Below are positions 39,455 to 49,994 of a stretch of DNA of 64,000 nt, piece after piece (the stretch's first letter is position 1; every line of letters begins with the position of its first letter). The notes beneath the pieces are model-generated. The model was not told where the DNA came from. It saw only the letters and a list, made by a program, of their open reading frames with translations, and made no database searches. The DNA is taken from NCBI GenBank assembly GCA_009760855.2, contig WPIO01000130.1:242501-306500 (forward strand), written 5' to 3'. Position numbers and translations under genes: made by a program. This stretch comes from Cristatella mucedo. Taxonomy: Eukaryota; Bryozoa; Phylactolaemata; Cristatellidae.

Positions 39455-40240
39455 TCTTCATAATAATAATACATTTGTATAACGCCCTCAGAGAAATTAA
39501 TCGCTTTCTAGGCACTTCACATATGCAGTAAAGGAAACATGATCGAATGGTTAGCGGTAGCATACTCAATGTCAACAACTATAACATGGTTAGAGGTGAC
39601 ATGCACAGGGTCACCATGCCAATATGGTTGGTGGCAGCATGTACAGTGTCAGCACACAAACGCATACAAAGAACAAATCACATGGACCCACTAAATGCTG
39701 GGATTAATAGATGCATTTTAGCTTCTTTTTAAATGTCAAGTCAGGGGATGTTGTGACACAAGTCGGGAGTGAGTTCCAGGCTTTGGGAGCATACAAACTA
39801 AAGGCACTGTCTCCAAAGGATTTGAGGTTTGTACGAGGTATAGGTAAACAATCAGATTCCGAAAAGCAGGTGCTACGATGCCTAACCTGCTGGGGGAGTA
39901 GATCCGATAGACAGGCTGAAGCCAAATAATGAAGAGATCTAAAAATAAGTAACAGAGCTTTGAAGTCGACGTGTTGCTTGACCTGGAGCCTGCGCAGGTG
40001 CGATGTGGCAACTGTGATGCTCACGACAGACAAGCCTAGCTGTAGAGTTTTGCACAAGCTGTAAGCGCCTGCTTGCACACGCAGGCAAGCAGTAAGCTAC
40101 AGAAGCCGAGATGGGATGCCACAAATGCATGGACCACTTTAAATGTAGTATCCCAGCCTAGGCAAGCCCGAATTTAAGTAATGTTAAGTAGCTAGTAGGC
40201 AGACGACTGTGGAGCTGATGTGGTCATCTAATGAAAGGTC
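39455..40240 (-). mobile_element. LINE family 1, minus
   Basis: A tail (AATAATAATACATTTG, ACGCCCTCAGAGAAATTAAT), the 3' UTR, then the C-terminal coding region, with a 124-codon frame (40078-39704) containing [16 protein letters not shown] and PKAWNSLPTC. A deletion of the [13 protein letters not shown] region is visible. Confidence 0.85.
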
Positions 40241-40249
40241 ACTTTGGAA

Positions 40250-40905
40250 CATGCCACCTAGATTTTGCACAGGTTCAACAAGAGGTTTGCTGGCAAGCAG
40301 ATTTTGAGCATGAGGTTTTCCAATTTCTGAAAAATACTTGCTGTGCCCATTCATTCCTAGCCACTTCGGTATAACTCGAACAAAAGACTGGGTTGTGCAG
40401 ACAACCCTAAGTCAACGAGTCATCTAATACAAGAACCAGCTGTCAACTTCGGTGGATTGAGGCAGACAGACCCAATACTATACAGTAATACAATAATATA
40501 CAGCATTGCCAGAACTTCTAACTTCATCTGTAACTCCATCTGAATTTCATTATCTTGGGGTGTGGTATTGTCTTTTTCGGTTCAAGCATGTTCTTTCGTT
40601 CACTCTTAGTCATTGTTAGCTTTAGCCAGCACTGCTGTTGCTATCAGTTTAACTTGTCTGGAATAGGCCTGACATAAGTGGCTAGACGTAGAGGTATACC
40701 ATGAAGAGACTTCACTAGAACATTAAGTCGCATTACAATAACCGGCATGTGTAGGCAGGTGTCCCTGATGCCCCCAAACTCAAGAATTATCCATATCATA
40801 TGCTGTTATAGCTCATTTCTGGATCATATCAGGTTGGGTCCTACTGTATGCTCTGGTAGATCATAGGTTTAGCAGCCTTCATGTTGGCACAGCAAAGGGT
40901 TTCTG
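40250..40905. other. No recognised feature
   Basis: AT-rich, no coding signal. Confidence 0.35.
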
Positions 40906-40911
40906 AATATT

Positions 40912-41062
40912 AGTTGCTTTTACAGCCAGGTCGGGGCAGAAGAGCCTTAACGGCTGTTCCCGTTGCAGTTGGCAATAAGGGATTGCCTACTACAGGATTC
41001 GGACCCGTGATTTTGGTCGTGAAGAGCCCCTTACCTCCTGGGCTATTAAGGCCCTTACTTAA
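40912..41062 (-). repeat. SINE family T1, minus
   Basis: On the minus strand it shows CCCAGGAGGTAAGGGGC (A-box end), TCACGGGTCCGAATCCTG (B box) and AGCCGTTAAGGCTCTTCTG. Confidence 0.65.
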
Positions 41063-41094
41063 GGTAGAGCACTATAGATGTATCAATGGGTGAT

Positions 41095-41215
41095 GTGGTT
41101 TGCGCGATAGAGCTTAAATCTCTATTCAGGCACTTCACACATGCCGCAGGGCTCGATCCTCTGACCTTGGTCATAAAAGGCTAGCATCTTACCCCTGGGC
41201 CACAACAGGATTAAA
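41095..41215 (-). repeat. SINE family T2, minus
   Basis: On the minus strand it shows TGTGGCCCAGGGGTAAGATG, AAGGTCAGAGGATCGAGCCC, TGTGAAGTGCCTGAATAGAG and ATTTAAGCTCT. Confidence 0.65.
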
Positions 41216-41261
41216 CGGCAGTGCTGATAAATGTCTAAAATGCTAACGAAAAAAGCTTAAC

Positions 41262-41412
41262 CTATTACACAGCCTCATTTATATAGCAGTAGAAGAGTCT
41301 TAAAGGCTGTCACTACTGCTGGCAGTTGGCAATAAAGGATCGCCCACAGCTGGACTCGAAGCAATTACCTTGGTCAGAAAGAGCGAGCACTGAACCCCTT
41401 GGCTAAGATCCA
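41262..41412 (-). repeat. SINE family T1, minus
   Basis: On the minus strand it shows AGCCAAGGGGTTCAGTGC, GCTTCGAGTCCAGCTGTGGG, and AATGAGGCTGTGTAATAGG at the 3' end. Three SINEs (T1, T2, T1) thus lie in a row in the same orientation. Confidence 0.6.
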
Positions 41413-41419
41413 GGTTTCT

Positions 41420-42200
41420 AAGCAACTGAGAATGCTGAAATTCAACATATCGAATATCCTCGTCATCGGCAGGTATATTTTTACGAGTAGTAGAAGCATC
41501 GATACTTATAATAATTATGTTGAAATGCTCTTGTTCTTCGTGTACTGCAGAGGGGTGTCACTCCGGAGATATCCAACAGCACCTCTCCTTGAAAGTACTA
41601 GTACGATCTTTTGTACTGCATAGCATGCTGAGTCATCACGCAGCCCCCTCAGAAAGATGCTCTGACAACCCATTAAGGGATCAGGTGTAATTTGTGTTTC
41701 AGAGTATGTGCATGATTCTAGATCACTCGGCTCGTTCGGTAGTGTCCTCCACCAACCCAGGTTCGAACAGCTAGTGGGTGTGACCTAGGGACATCTGTAT
41801 TGTACATATGTACAGTGCCCAGCTGTGGGCTGGCGGCTGTGGTTTGGACACAGGCCGGCTTTGTCGTCCCGCTAACCCATGGGAATGAGCTGTGGCTGGG
41901 AGGGAGTGAAGGAGGGTTGGAACGCCGGCAAAGGGGAGAATGGCTGTGTTCGTGAGCGCTGCAGGCGTCGAGGAGACTATACGTCTTAGTAAGCCAGCTT
42001 TCGTGTTCTGCCTGCTTCCACGTACGTGCTGTTGGGAGAGCATTAAACTAAAGCAGGTGATTATGGTAATCAGGGGTGACTCCGAATGCAAAGCTAGACG
42101 TTATATTGTTCTTCCTCCATTTGGGCAAGCGGCTGTGGGAAGAGCTAAGTGCGCTATAAGTCTTCAGCTAAATCGACCGTCTGAATCGGCATCAGATTGA
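41420..42200. other. GC-rich stretch, no recognised gene
   Basis: 41,800-42,150 is GC-rich. A plus-strand frame (41940-42200) ends near a donor-like AAGCAG|GTGATT, but no homology is seen. Confidence 0.3.
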
Positions 42201-42204
42201 GGAA

Positions 42205-42290
42205 GTCAGCCATTTAAACCCAGATTAAGTTACAGTAGTTGCCGAGTGTTTAGCGGGCGTGCTCAACCACTCGGCCAGCTCCGGAGAAAC
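42205..42290 (-). tRNA. tRNA-like sequence, probably a pseudogene or SINE head
   Basis: On the minus strand, GCTGGCCGAGTGGTTGAGC contains a perfect A box (TGGCCGAGTGG), of the kind found in Ser and Leu tRNAs. About 50 bases on, GGGTTTAAATGG stands where the B box should be, with two or three changes. I cannot fold a convincing cloverleaf from it by eye. Confidence 0.3.
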
Positions 42291-42299
42291 ACCATAGAA

Positions 42300-43700
42300 T
42301 GCCAGGCACACCGAAAAATTCCGGCGTCAGCTTCAAGCAAACGCGAAGATCGCCCGACCTCAGTGCAGTTCCTCTTTCGAAAAACGCACTGTGGAGTATG
42401 AAAATAATTGGAAAGATAGCAAAAATCTTCCCAGACATACCGGCATAAAGAGATGCTTAAAGAGTGGCCGAAGACGAAAGGCATGTGAAAGTCCACGGCG
42501 CGACAGCTCAATTGCCGGAAGTCGATGACTGAGATGCGAACTAGCAGGCGGTATTACAGCGATTCAAATGTATTCTGTATCGTTTCCCGGCCCTCTGCTC
42601 TAAACGGAAGAATAAACACCTGCATTCGGCTCAAGGAGCAACATATCTCGCTACTAATTCCGTGACTTTCCCTTTCCTTCTCTTCATACATAATAAAGGT
42701 AAAAGTGATTGGTGAAGTACGAAAGCCTTCTATGGGAATATTTCTGTGGACTAAACGCCCAAGCCATTGAGCGGCCCAGATATAATCCGTCAGTGCCTAG
42801 ACGTCGTCGAGACGAACAGAAAAACTCACGGTTATTTTCAGTAAGTCCTCTGTACTACCAGGGAGCGGCAACAGGAAAACTAAACAGGTGAGAAAATCCT
42901 CTCAATTGTCTTACTAGCCGGAAATTGACCCATTGAAACGGAGGGCGTGCTAAACTATCTAGATTATGACTGATATTCAGTGTTCGTGGTTCCTAATTAT
43001 AACGCCTATGAAAAATCATACGTTAATATATGGCCAAGGCCGCGTGAAAGCAGAGGCCATGCAATGGGCTGTCAGTTGTGCTTCCGGATTTAGCCTTGGC
43101 AATTGAGCTGTTTTGAGCTCCTACCAAGGAGCCGTTGATGTGGGTCAGGGCAGTGGTTAAATACCTGTAACCCTTTATTGCTGTCGAATAAACTTCTCTA
43201 CGTTACGGAAAAGGACCTCTTATTTAAGGTATGGATTTTCTTCGTCGCTGCCGTGTTTCGCTACCATCCGCATGTCTGCGTGCATCGGTGCTGCACCTAC
43301 AAGTCGCTAGCCGGTATACAAGGTTCGTGCATCGCAAGCATTCGTCGCGCGTCGGCTGAGACTAGTGCCTTCACGAGCGCTGCATTCGACGCCCGTTTCT
43401 TACCGGACGTGGGAGCCGCTACACCTCATTCGTAAAGCAATTACCCCAAATTGTTTAGGGCAGCACCGCGACCGCAGTATCTGGTTACGCCGACGTCATT
43501 TTCGCACTTTGGCGTAATTAATACATTCTACGACTCTCCGTGTACATTTATCCAGATATGTATACAGATATGCACTCAAACGCAAAACTAATTGGACGGC
43601 TGGTGCAGTCGCCATGACTGCCACCTACTTGCCTGCATTTTGAGAAACATCAAATGTTGCTGTGCCAAAAATATTCGCACTGCTTGCAATTACAAAAAGC
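42300..43700. other. Unassigned DNA with a dispersed repeat
   Basis: A plus-strand frame at 42709-42891 ends at a strong donor (AAACAG|GTGAGA), but its product (MVKYESLLWEYFCGL...) is unknown. 42,960-43,090 recurs at 62,950-63,090. GTCGAATAAACTTCTC near 43188 carries a polyadenylation signal, so part of this may be an LTR scrap. Confidence 0.35.
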
Positions 43701-43704
43701 AATA

Positions 43705-44700
43705 CAGAGGTACCTCGGCTTACGAGTTTCTTGGTCTCGACATACGAGCATTTTGAGATATGAGCTGTCTCTCGGCCGATTTTTTGCTTTGAGTTTCGAG
43801 CTAAAACTTGGGTTACGAGCCAGCTTCAGATTCTCCACCGCTAGTTGCCGCAGCGAACGTCATACTGCGCTTGGTTACTCAGCCCAATAAGTGTAGGGCA
43901 GCGAACGACGCTCCGTTGCAAGAAGCTGCCCTACGAGCTGGGTGTGACGCCAATGCGAAGGCCTGTTGTTTCGCTCCCAGACAGACTCGAGCGAGTTATC
44001 GTGGTGCCAGGACGCACAAGATGGCCAGACTCCGCTGTTAAATCCGACTACGGCAGGAACAGCTAAGTACGTACTGTACTCTATTTAAGCAATATCATTG
44101 TGTGAGATTTCATCACCGTAATGGCATACTAGGTAAGGTGGTTGCTTTCTTAACCTCGGTCCCGAGGTCGTGGGTTCGATTCTTGCGGTGGGCGATCCTT
44201 TATCGCCGCTGCAAGCGGTGGTGATAGCTGTAAAGGCTCTTCTGTTGCTATACAAAAAGAGGCTATTTAATCAGCTAGGATTTTTTTCATTGCATAACTG
44301 ATAGCAATTGGCCCGTCCACGTAAAGGCCCAGCCAATAAACAGAAAGCGAGGAAAGCCCGGCAAAAAGGGCAAAAATCGGTGACTAAGATTCAGATATTC
44401 ATTTCAGCCTTTCTCCTCTTAACTCTATAAGAATCTTCCAAGTCATCTAATCTCCAAGTTACTCCTGCACGTTGGAATTAATAAAACCCGTTAATTGCAA
44501 GACATTGTATTGTAGTATTTTTAAAACAATATTCGTTATCTATAAGTCCATTTTTTAATTAAAAGCATGTGACAAAAAACCGCAACGGATGAATAAAATT
44601 ACAACTCATTTGGATGGGGAAAATTGATTTAAAATATGAGTAACTTGAGCTACGAGCTCCGGCACGGAACGAATTAAACTCGGCAGCCGGGGTACCACTG
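43705..44700. mobile_element. Pogo/Tigger-like MITE, 996 bp, with TA duplication
   Basis: The ends CAGAGGTACCTCGGCTTACG and, on the other strand, CAGTGGTACCCCGGCTGCCG form terminal inverted repeats that continue CGAGTTT. A TA dinucleotide flanks each side (43703-43704 and 44701-44702). Inside each end are repeated TACGAG, TTCGAG and ACGAGC motifs. This end sequence and TA target are typical of pogo/Tigger non-autonomous elements. No transposase frame is present. A SINE sits inside at about 44108-44290. Confidence 0.88.
44108..44290 (+). repeat. SINE family T1, good copy, inside the MITE
   Basis: GTAATGGCATACTAGGTAAGG (A-box end), GTCGTGGGTTCGATTCTTGC (B box), GGGCGATCCTTTATCGCC, GTAAAGGCTCTTCTGTTGC and GAGGCTATTTAATCAGC, then a T-run. 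TTTCAT on both sides may be the target duplication. The SINE is younger than the MITE that holds it. Confidence 0.85.
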
Positions 44701-44764
44701 TATATTCTGAAAATTATCACGTAGCGTGTTTAATTTATTTAATTAATACGACGTTGTACCTCAC

Positions 44765-45385
44765 TTATTTGCAATGACTTGTCGGACCCATCCAGGCTTG
44801 GAGCTGATCAAACGCTTGCAAACATTTGCCGTGCCCCACACTCGTTGCAAGTGTTCAAAAAGCCCACCATCGGTTGTGATAAGGGCGGCCAGTTGCCTTA
44901 ACCGTTACTCAACCTCATAGCACAAATGCTTGATTGCGTTAAGGTTAGGATACTGACTCGGTCATCCATAACCCTCATATGAAGGTAACCGATCTCAAAG
45001 ATTGCTAAAAAAAACTTCCCTTTGGCAGCGGTCTCTTGGGTTGGTGTGGTATTATAAAATATAATACAATCCACAAAGTGCAATCGCGCTTGGGAATCTG
45101 ACGTTTTGAAGACTATCAAAATAAAAGTATTGCATTGTAATGCCTGGTATACGATGCAGCACTCCGTAATTTTTGCTGAAGCACCTCGTATAATGACACC
45201 TTTCCCTCTTAATTTGACATTCGTATGCAAGCATTTGGGTGAGTATGCTTCGTTGGGCCGCCGACGCACATAAAGGCGTGAATTCATTACCGTCACTCCT
45301 TACAACTAAACTCAAGTTGCAGCAGTTCAGTGGATCCGAGGCTTGGCCCACTATAAACGGCTTAATATTCTTTCTTGGACACGAG
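44765..45385 (-). pseudogene. Tc1-like transposase remnant
   Basis: On the minus strand, in shifting frames, one reads NLSLVVRSDG, RLYVRRRPNEAYSPKCLHTN, VKLRGKGVIIRGAS and later NLNAIKHLCYEVE then RLRQLAALITTDGG. These match the central and C-terminal parts of Tc1/mariner transposases (the RRP-G-EAY and SPDLNPIEHLW blocks). The catalytic Glu of NPIE is replaced by Lys, and stops and indels are present, so it is dead. No terminal inverted repeats were found. Confidence 0.75.
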
Positions 45386-45469
45386 TGGTTTTCTCTTTGC
45401 GAATCAATAACAGTGAGTGGCCATATCTAATCATCTTCTGGCGTGAAGAAAGTAATGATATCACATTAG

Positions 45470-46010
45470 TAAAGCACCCTCAGAGAACTTAATCGATATG
45501 ATACTTGATAAGCACTTTACATATGCTGTACACATGTTCGTATGGTTGCTAATAGCATGCACAGCGTCAACATGAATAGCATGGTTAGCAGTGACATGCC
45601 CAGCGTCAGCATGCAGATACGATTAGTGGTAATATGCACAGTGTCAGCACAAAAAAGCATGCACAAGACGAATCGCAAGGACCCACTAAATGCAGTAATA
45701 CATCGATGCGTTTTTAGCCTCCTTTAAAAATTGTAAAGTCAGGGGATGATATGACATCACTTGGCAGTGTGTTCCATGCTTTAGGAGCATATGAACTAAA
45801 GGTACGGTCTCTGAAGGATTTGAGGTTTGTATGGGGTGTAGCTAGCTATACGATTTGGTTCAGAAAAGGGGGTGGTACGATGCTTAGCCTAGTGCGGAAG
45901 TAGTTCTGATAGGTAGACTGTAGCCAGAGAATGAAGGGACCTAAAAGTGAGTAACAGTACCGTGAAGTGGAGGCACTGCTCGATTGGGAGCCAGTGCAGG
46001 TCGGCAAGAA
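45470..46010 (-). mobile_element. LINE family 1, decayed, minus
   Basis: A tail variant (AAAGCACCCTCAGAGAAC), the UTR blocks GGTTAGCAGTGACATGCCC, then the C-terminal coding region to about 46010. The hairpin arm on the far side is disrupted. Confidence 0.8.
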
Positions 46011-46019
46011 GTGGTGTGG

Positions 46020-46780
46020 CAGCAAGCTGCGTGAGCGCGTGTTCCAAAGCAAACCTGCCGTTGAACACCTCCAACCTCGGGGTGGGGTGTTCTTGCTGAG
46101 TGGTATTTCGTGGCGGGCCCGACCGATGAGCATTTTCAGGACTTCCAGTCTTCCCTACCTTGCTCACGTAGTGCGAAACCTCCAGCCTACACACTGCCTT
46201 CCTCACATTATGCGAAACAGCATTCTTTGACATTGATAAGAGTAGTATCAATTTGACCATACTGTCCAGATTCATAGTGTGCTGCAATTTTACCCCTCAC
46301 GGAGCTTGAAAACTCGGTGACCTTCAGCATGATAGGTAGGCTTTTCCTCGGGGAAAAATATTGCTCAAGGGTTCGTGACTCAGTGGACCGCGTCCTTTAC
46401 AATTCTTGTTCGTGAACATCCTTTGGGTGCCAGCATAAGCTGATAGGAGGGACCGTTTGTCGATGCTCGTGTCTGGCTAAAAACCCGTAATTCTTAAAGC
46501 TGGCTTTTGACTAGTAACGTGTTTGACTAATTTTAGGGATACCATCCAAGTATTGCATCATTACCGTGGCAATTCGTGCTTGGGTATCCTACAATTATCG
46601 CACAGAACCTACGTCTCGGCACGGATCTATTTGTGGGCCTAGGAGATGCTTAACAAGCAAAAGTCCAAGCCGTCGAAACAGTTTTTCGTGTATGCACATA
46701 CATAAACCACTAGCGGTCACAATTTTTTCCACACTCGGCCTTCTGTGAGTATGGTCGATGTATAATATATTATACTAAAG
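46020..46780. other. No recognised feature
   Basis: GC-rich at first (46020-46150), then ordinary. No gene signal. Confidence 0.35.
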
Positions 46781-46784
46781 TATA

Positions 46785-46905
46785 ATTTATTTGTATAGCC
46801 CCCTAAGAGAACTGAATCTCTATTCATGCGCTTCAGATATGCCGCAGGGCTCGAGCCCACCTCGCTCGTCAATGGTGAGCACCTTAACAACCCTGGGCCA
46901 AACCA
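46785..46905 (-). repeat. SINE family T2, minus
   Basis: On the minus strand it shows TTTGGCCCAGGGTTGTTAAG, GGTGGGCTCGAGCCCTGCGG, TGAAGCGCATGAATAGAGAT and TCAGTTCTCTTAGGGGGC. Confidence 0.7.
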
Positions 46906-47340
46906 GAGCATGCTATGCGATATTAATGCTTGCCACTATGGCAACAGAAGGCCACCTTTTTGCCACGAATTTTGCGAAGGGCTATAATGGGTTTTACCAT
47001 CCTGGGAAGGTTAGCAAAAGACAGATCGCTCAGAAACTGGAGATACAGGAGTTATAGGCGATAAAGCAGTGCGATACAGCATTCGGAAAGTATCCACGTT
47101 AGGGATGATGCATAGCCGGCCAAAGCACTAAAACTTAGCATTGGTACGATCCTCAGCGAGCGGGCAGTGAGGGGAAGGCTAAACAAATTCGAGCTGGTGG
47201 AAAGGGTTGCAAAGACAGCTCTTCTACCGACGAAAGCCTAGAGTGGTGGTCACAGCTCAGACATTGGAGACCGAAATTGGATAACTTCATGGGGGGATCG
47301 AGGCTGCCAGCTCTCAAGAAAGAAGTAGAAGTAGGCCACT

Positions 47341-47497
47341 CATGCACTTAATCGACCGAATCTGCGAACTCAGCCGGCTCTGTGTGCTCGGCTGATTAAC
47401 AGTATTTGATTCCTTCGATTTGCTGAAGATGCGCTCAAAGTCAGCCAGGGATGGTAGGATAGTGACTCCCCCGGGCACCAAACACATGCCTGAATTA
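47341..47497 (-). CDS. Possible coding exon, unidentified
   Basis: After an acceptor-like CCAACTAATTCAG, one minus-strand frame reads MCLVPGGVTILPSLADFERI then FSKSKESNTVNQPSTQSRLS before a stop at about 47314. The composition is protein-like, but no partner exon with matching phase was found and I recognise no family. The region 46910-48120 otherwise shows nothing certain. Confidence 0.25.
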
Positions 47498-48120
47498 GTT
47501 GGGCAATATATTTTAGTAGATATCATCCATTGGCCGTCGTTTTACTTCTTTCTCTTTTCACCTCAAACATAAAAGTTTGAGCCACAGGCTTGATTTTGGC
47601 CTTTTCGATGGCTTGTTGAGGGCCATTTCGAGATTCCCCGATCAGCGTCGCCAGGCTCGTGGGATCCGTCTGGCAGAGGTGCCCGCTAGAGTTACCATGA
47701 TAAGATTCTCGCTGCTAAGACGACTAGTGTCGTATTTAACACCGTTATGGTATCAACAAAAAACAACTGCTGCTTCATACGCTAGATGGACAATAGTCCA
47801 GATGGTCTGTCGTCCAAGAATCGGCTAGGAGTCCAGCATATGCAAACGCTTACCTGTAGAAGCTTTCACTTCGATAGATGCAAGTCAATCAATAAGAAGC
47901 AATGACTTGTCAGAAAATGCCCGTCGTCTCCGATATGGGAGCTTTCGGGGGCTTTATCTTTCCAATCTGGAAACTTCCTGCCGCCGAAGTCACTTCACAC
48001 GACACGCCCATTCAGACCCTTCTTCGCCGCCCGATAGTCTCTTGCTTGAGGCGACAGGTAGTCAGAGAGAGGCAGGGGCTGACTAATTGGTAGAGAGGGG
48101 CTCCAAAGACACACACCACG

Positions 48121-48124
<4 letters not shown>

Positions 48125-48171
<47 letters not shown>
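48125..48171. repeat. (GA)n microsatellite
   Basis: A pure GA run lying about 45 bases before a LINE 3' UTR fragment. Confidence 0.95.
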
Positions 48172-48174
<3 letters not shown>

Positions 48175-48216
48175 TAAGGGTAGGTTGGACCAAATTTTTT
48201 CCACATGCACTTAAGA

Positions 48217-48412
48217 GGCTTGCCACTAACCACATTTGCATGCTGACCCTGTGCATGTCACCCCTAACCATGTTATTCATGTTGTTTGTTTATTAAGCAT
48301 GACACAACTCACCATTCAATTGCATTTCCCTTTGCAGCAAATGTAAAGCGCCTAGAAAGACATTGAGTTCTCTGAGGGCGCTTTATCAAGTGCATGGTTA
48401 TTATTATTATTG
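48217..48412 (+). mobile_element. LINE family 1 3' UTR and tail, plus
   Basis: CTTGCCACTAACCACATTTG to GTAAAGCGCCTAGAAAG, with a full hairpin (GCGCC/GGCGC) and ATT repeats. There is no coding part. Confidence 0.88.
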
Positions 48413-48465
48413 TCAGGGGTGGGTCTTCCTCGGGCAACTTCTGATTCTATTCCCGTAGATCGGTT

Positions 48466-48539
48466 TCCATATGTTTACGAGGGAGTAAAAGAGGCCAAGT
48501 TTCAGGACAAGTCGTGTCAAAGACACAAAGTCAAAGAAG
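48466..48539 (+). CDS. Possible small plus-strand exon
   Basis: An acceptor-like TTCTATTCCCGTAG and a strong donor AAGAAG|GTAGGC enclose 24 codons (RFPYVYEGVKEAKF...). There is no homology and no partner exon. It could be chance. Confidence 0.2.
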
Positions 48540-48544
48540 GTAGG

Positions 48545-49075
48545 CGGGGAAGCTCAATCTACGGTGGTCATGGACTATTACTTTTTTCAGACGGGGAAAA
48601 CGAACCCTAAGACGGGCCTTTAGTGCTTAGCTCTGCAGAGCTCAGCAGGTGCTCCCCAGATGCCGCAGGCCATCGAGGCGGCGCGAAGCTTCATTATTTG
48701 TCTGCAGAGCACGACCTATTTGGTTTCAATTAGCTAAACAGTGCTTCCATACGGAGCACCTCCGCTGACTGTGGCTTTGAAATCGGTGTATGGGAGCACT
48801 GAAGGATAGCCTCGCTCGTATTGCTGCATAATTTCCAGAAAGCCTAATTGAAAAGCCAGAATTCTTTTTGATAGTGCAAGGAAACTACTTGCACAGCAAA
48901 TGCATTAATTGCAGAAGCAAACTCTTTTGTCTTTGAATGATCTCCTACTTTTTCTGTCATTTTAGTCATCACTTGAGATTTTCCATTTTCACTTTCAATT
49001 ACTTCTTCTATCTCTTAAAGTAATCTCTTTTTCTTTTGTCTACCTAGATTAAGCTTATATAGCACTCTTGTGCGA
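48545..49075. other. No recognised feature
   Basis: AT-rich from about 48,830. No gene signal. Confidence 0.35.
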
Positions 49076-49077
49076 CT

Positions 49078-49990
49078 CAGAAATTGGAAAGCTTAACTCT
49101 CAAAATAGGCTATAACTGCATGTCTCCTGCTGCATCTGCATGTGATCCAGCTGTCCTATTTCAGAGCGACCTTTCACGAGACGCCTACATCAGCTCCACA
49201 GTCAAGTCTGCCAACTTTCATCTAAATGATACAGCTAAAATTTGGTCCTGCTTAGGCAGCGTTACTGCATCCAAATTGGTCCATGCATCTGTGACAATCT
49301 GTTAAGATTTCTTTAACTCACTGCTTGCTGGTCCTTCGACTTGTGCAATCATGTGCTTACAGTTGACGCAAACATTTGTAGCTATGCTTGTCTGTCATGA
49401 ATGTCGCAGTTGCCACATCGCAACATTTTTCGCCGACCTGCACTGGCTCCAAGTCAAGCAAGGCATCGACATTAAGGTTCTATCACTCACCTTAAGGTTC
49501 CTTCTTTCTCTGGTTCCAGCATACTTATCAAAACTACTCCACCACCATGCTGATCATCGTATCGGCCGCTTTTCTGAGTCAAATCGTTTAGCTATACCTT
49601 GTACGAACCTCAAATCCTTTAGAGACCATTCCTTCAGTTAATGTGCTCGCAAAGCCAGGAGCTCACTCGCGACTGATGTCATGACGTCCCCTGACTTAAC
49701 GATATTTAAAAAGAAACGCAAAATGCACCTGTTTTTTTAGCATTTGCTGGGTCTCTGTGATTTGTCCTGTTTGTGTGCTTATTCGCACTGACACTGTGCA
49801 TGCTTCCACTAACCATATTTTACAGGTTGACACATGTGCATGTCACCTCTAACTTTGTTTGGCTTATTGACATTGTGCCTTTTACTACTAACGATTAAAT
49901 CATACTTTCTTTAGAGCATATGTAATGTACCAAGAAAGAGATTGAGTTCTCTTATGGTGCTATATAAATGCATTACTTTTATTATTATAA
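49078..49990 (+). mobile_element. LINE family 1, decayed copy with tail, plus
   Basis: From the stretch after LLVMG (GAAATTGGAAAGCTTAACTC) through the C-terminal coding region, UTR and tail (GAAAGAGATTGAGTTCTCTT, then ATT repeats near 49980). Several stops and indels are present. Confidence 0.85.
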
Positions 49991-49994
49991 AGAG

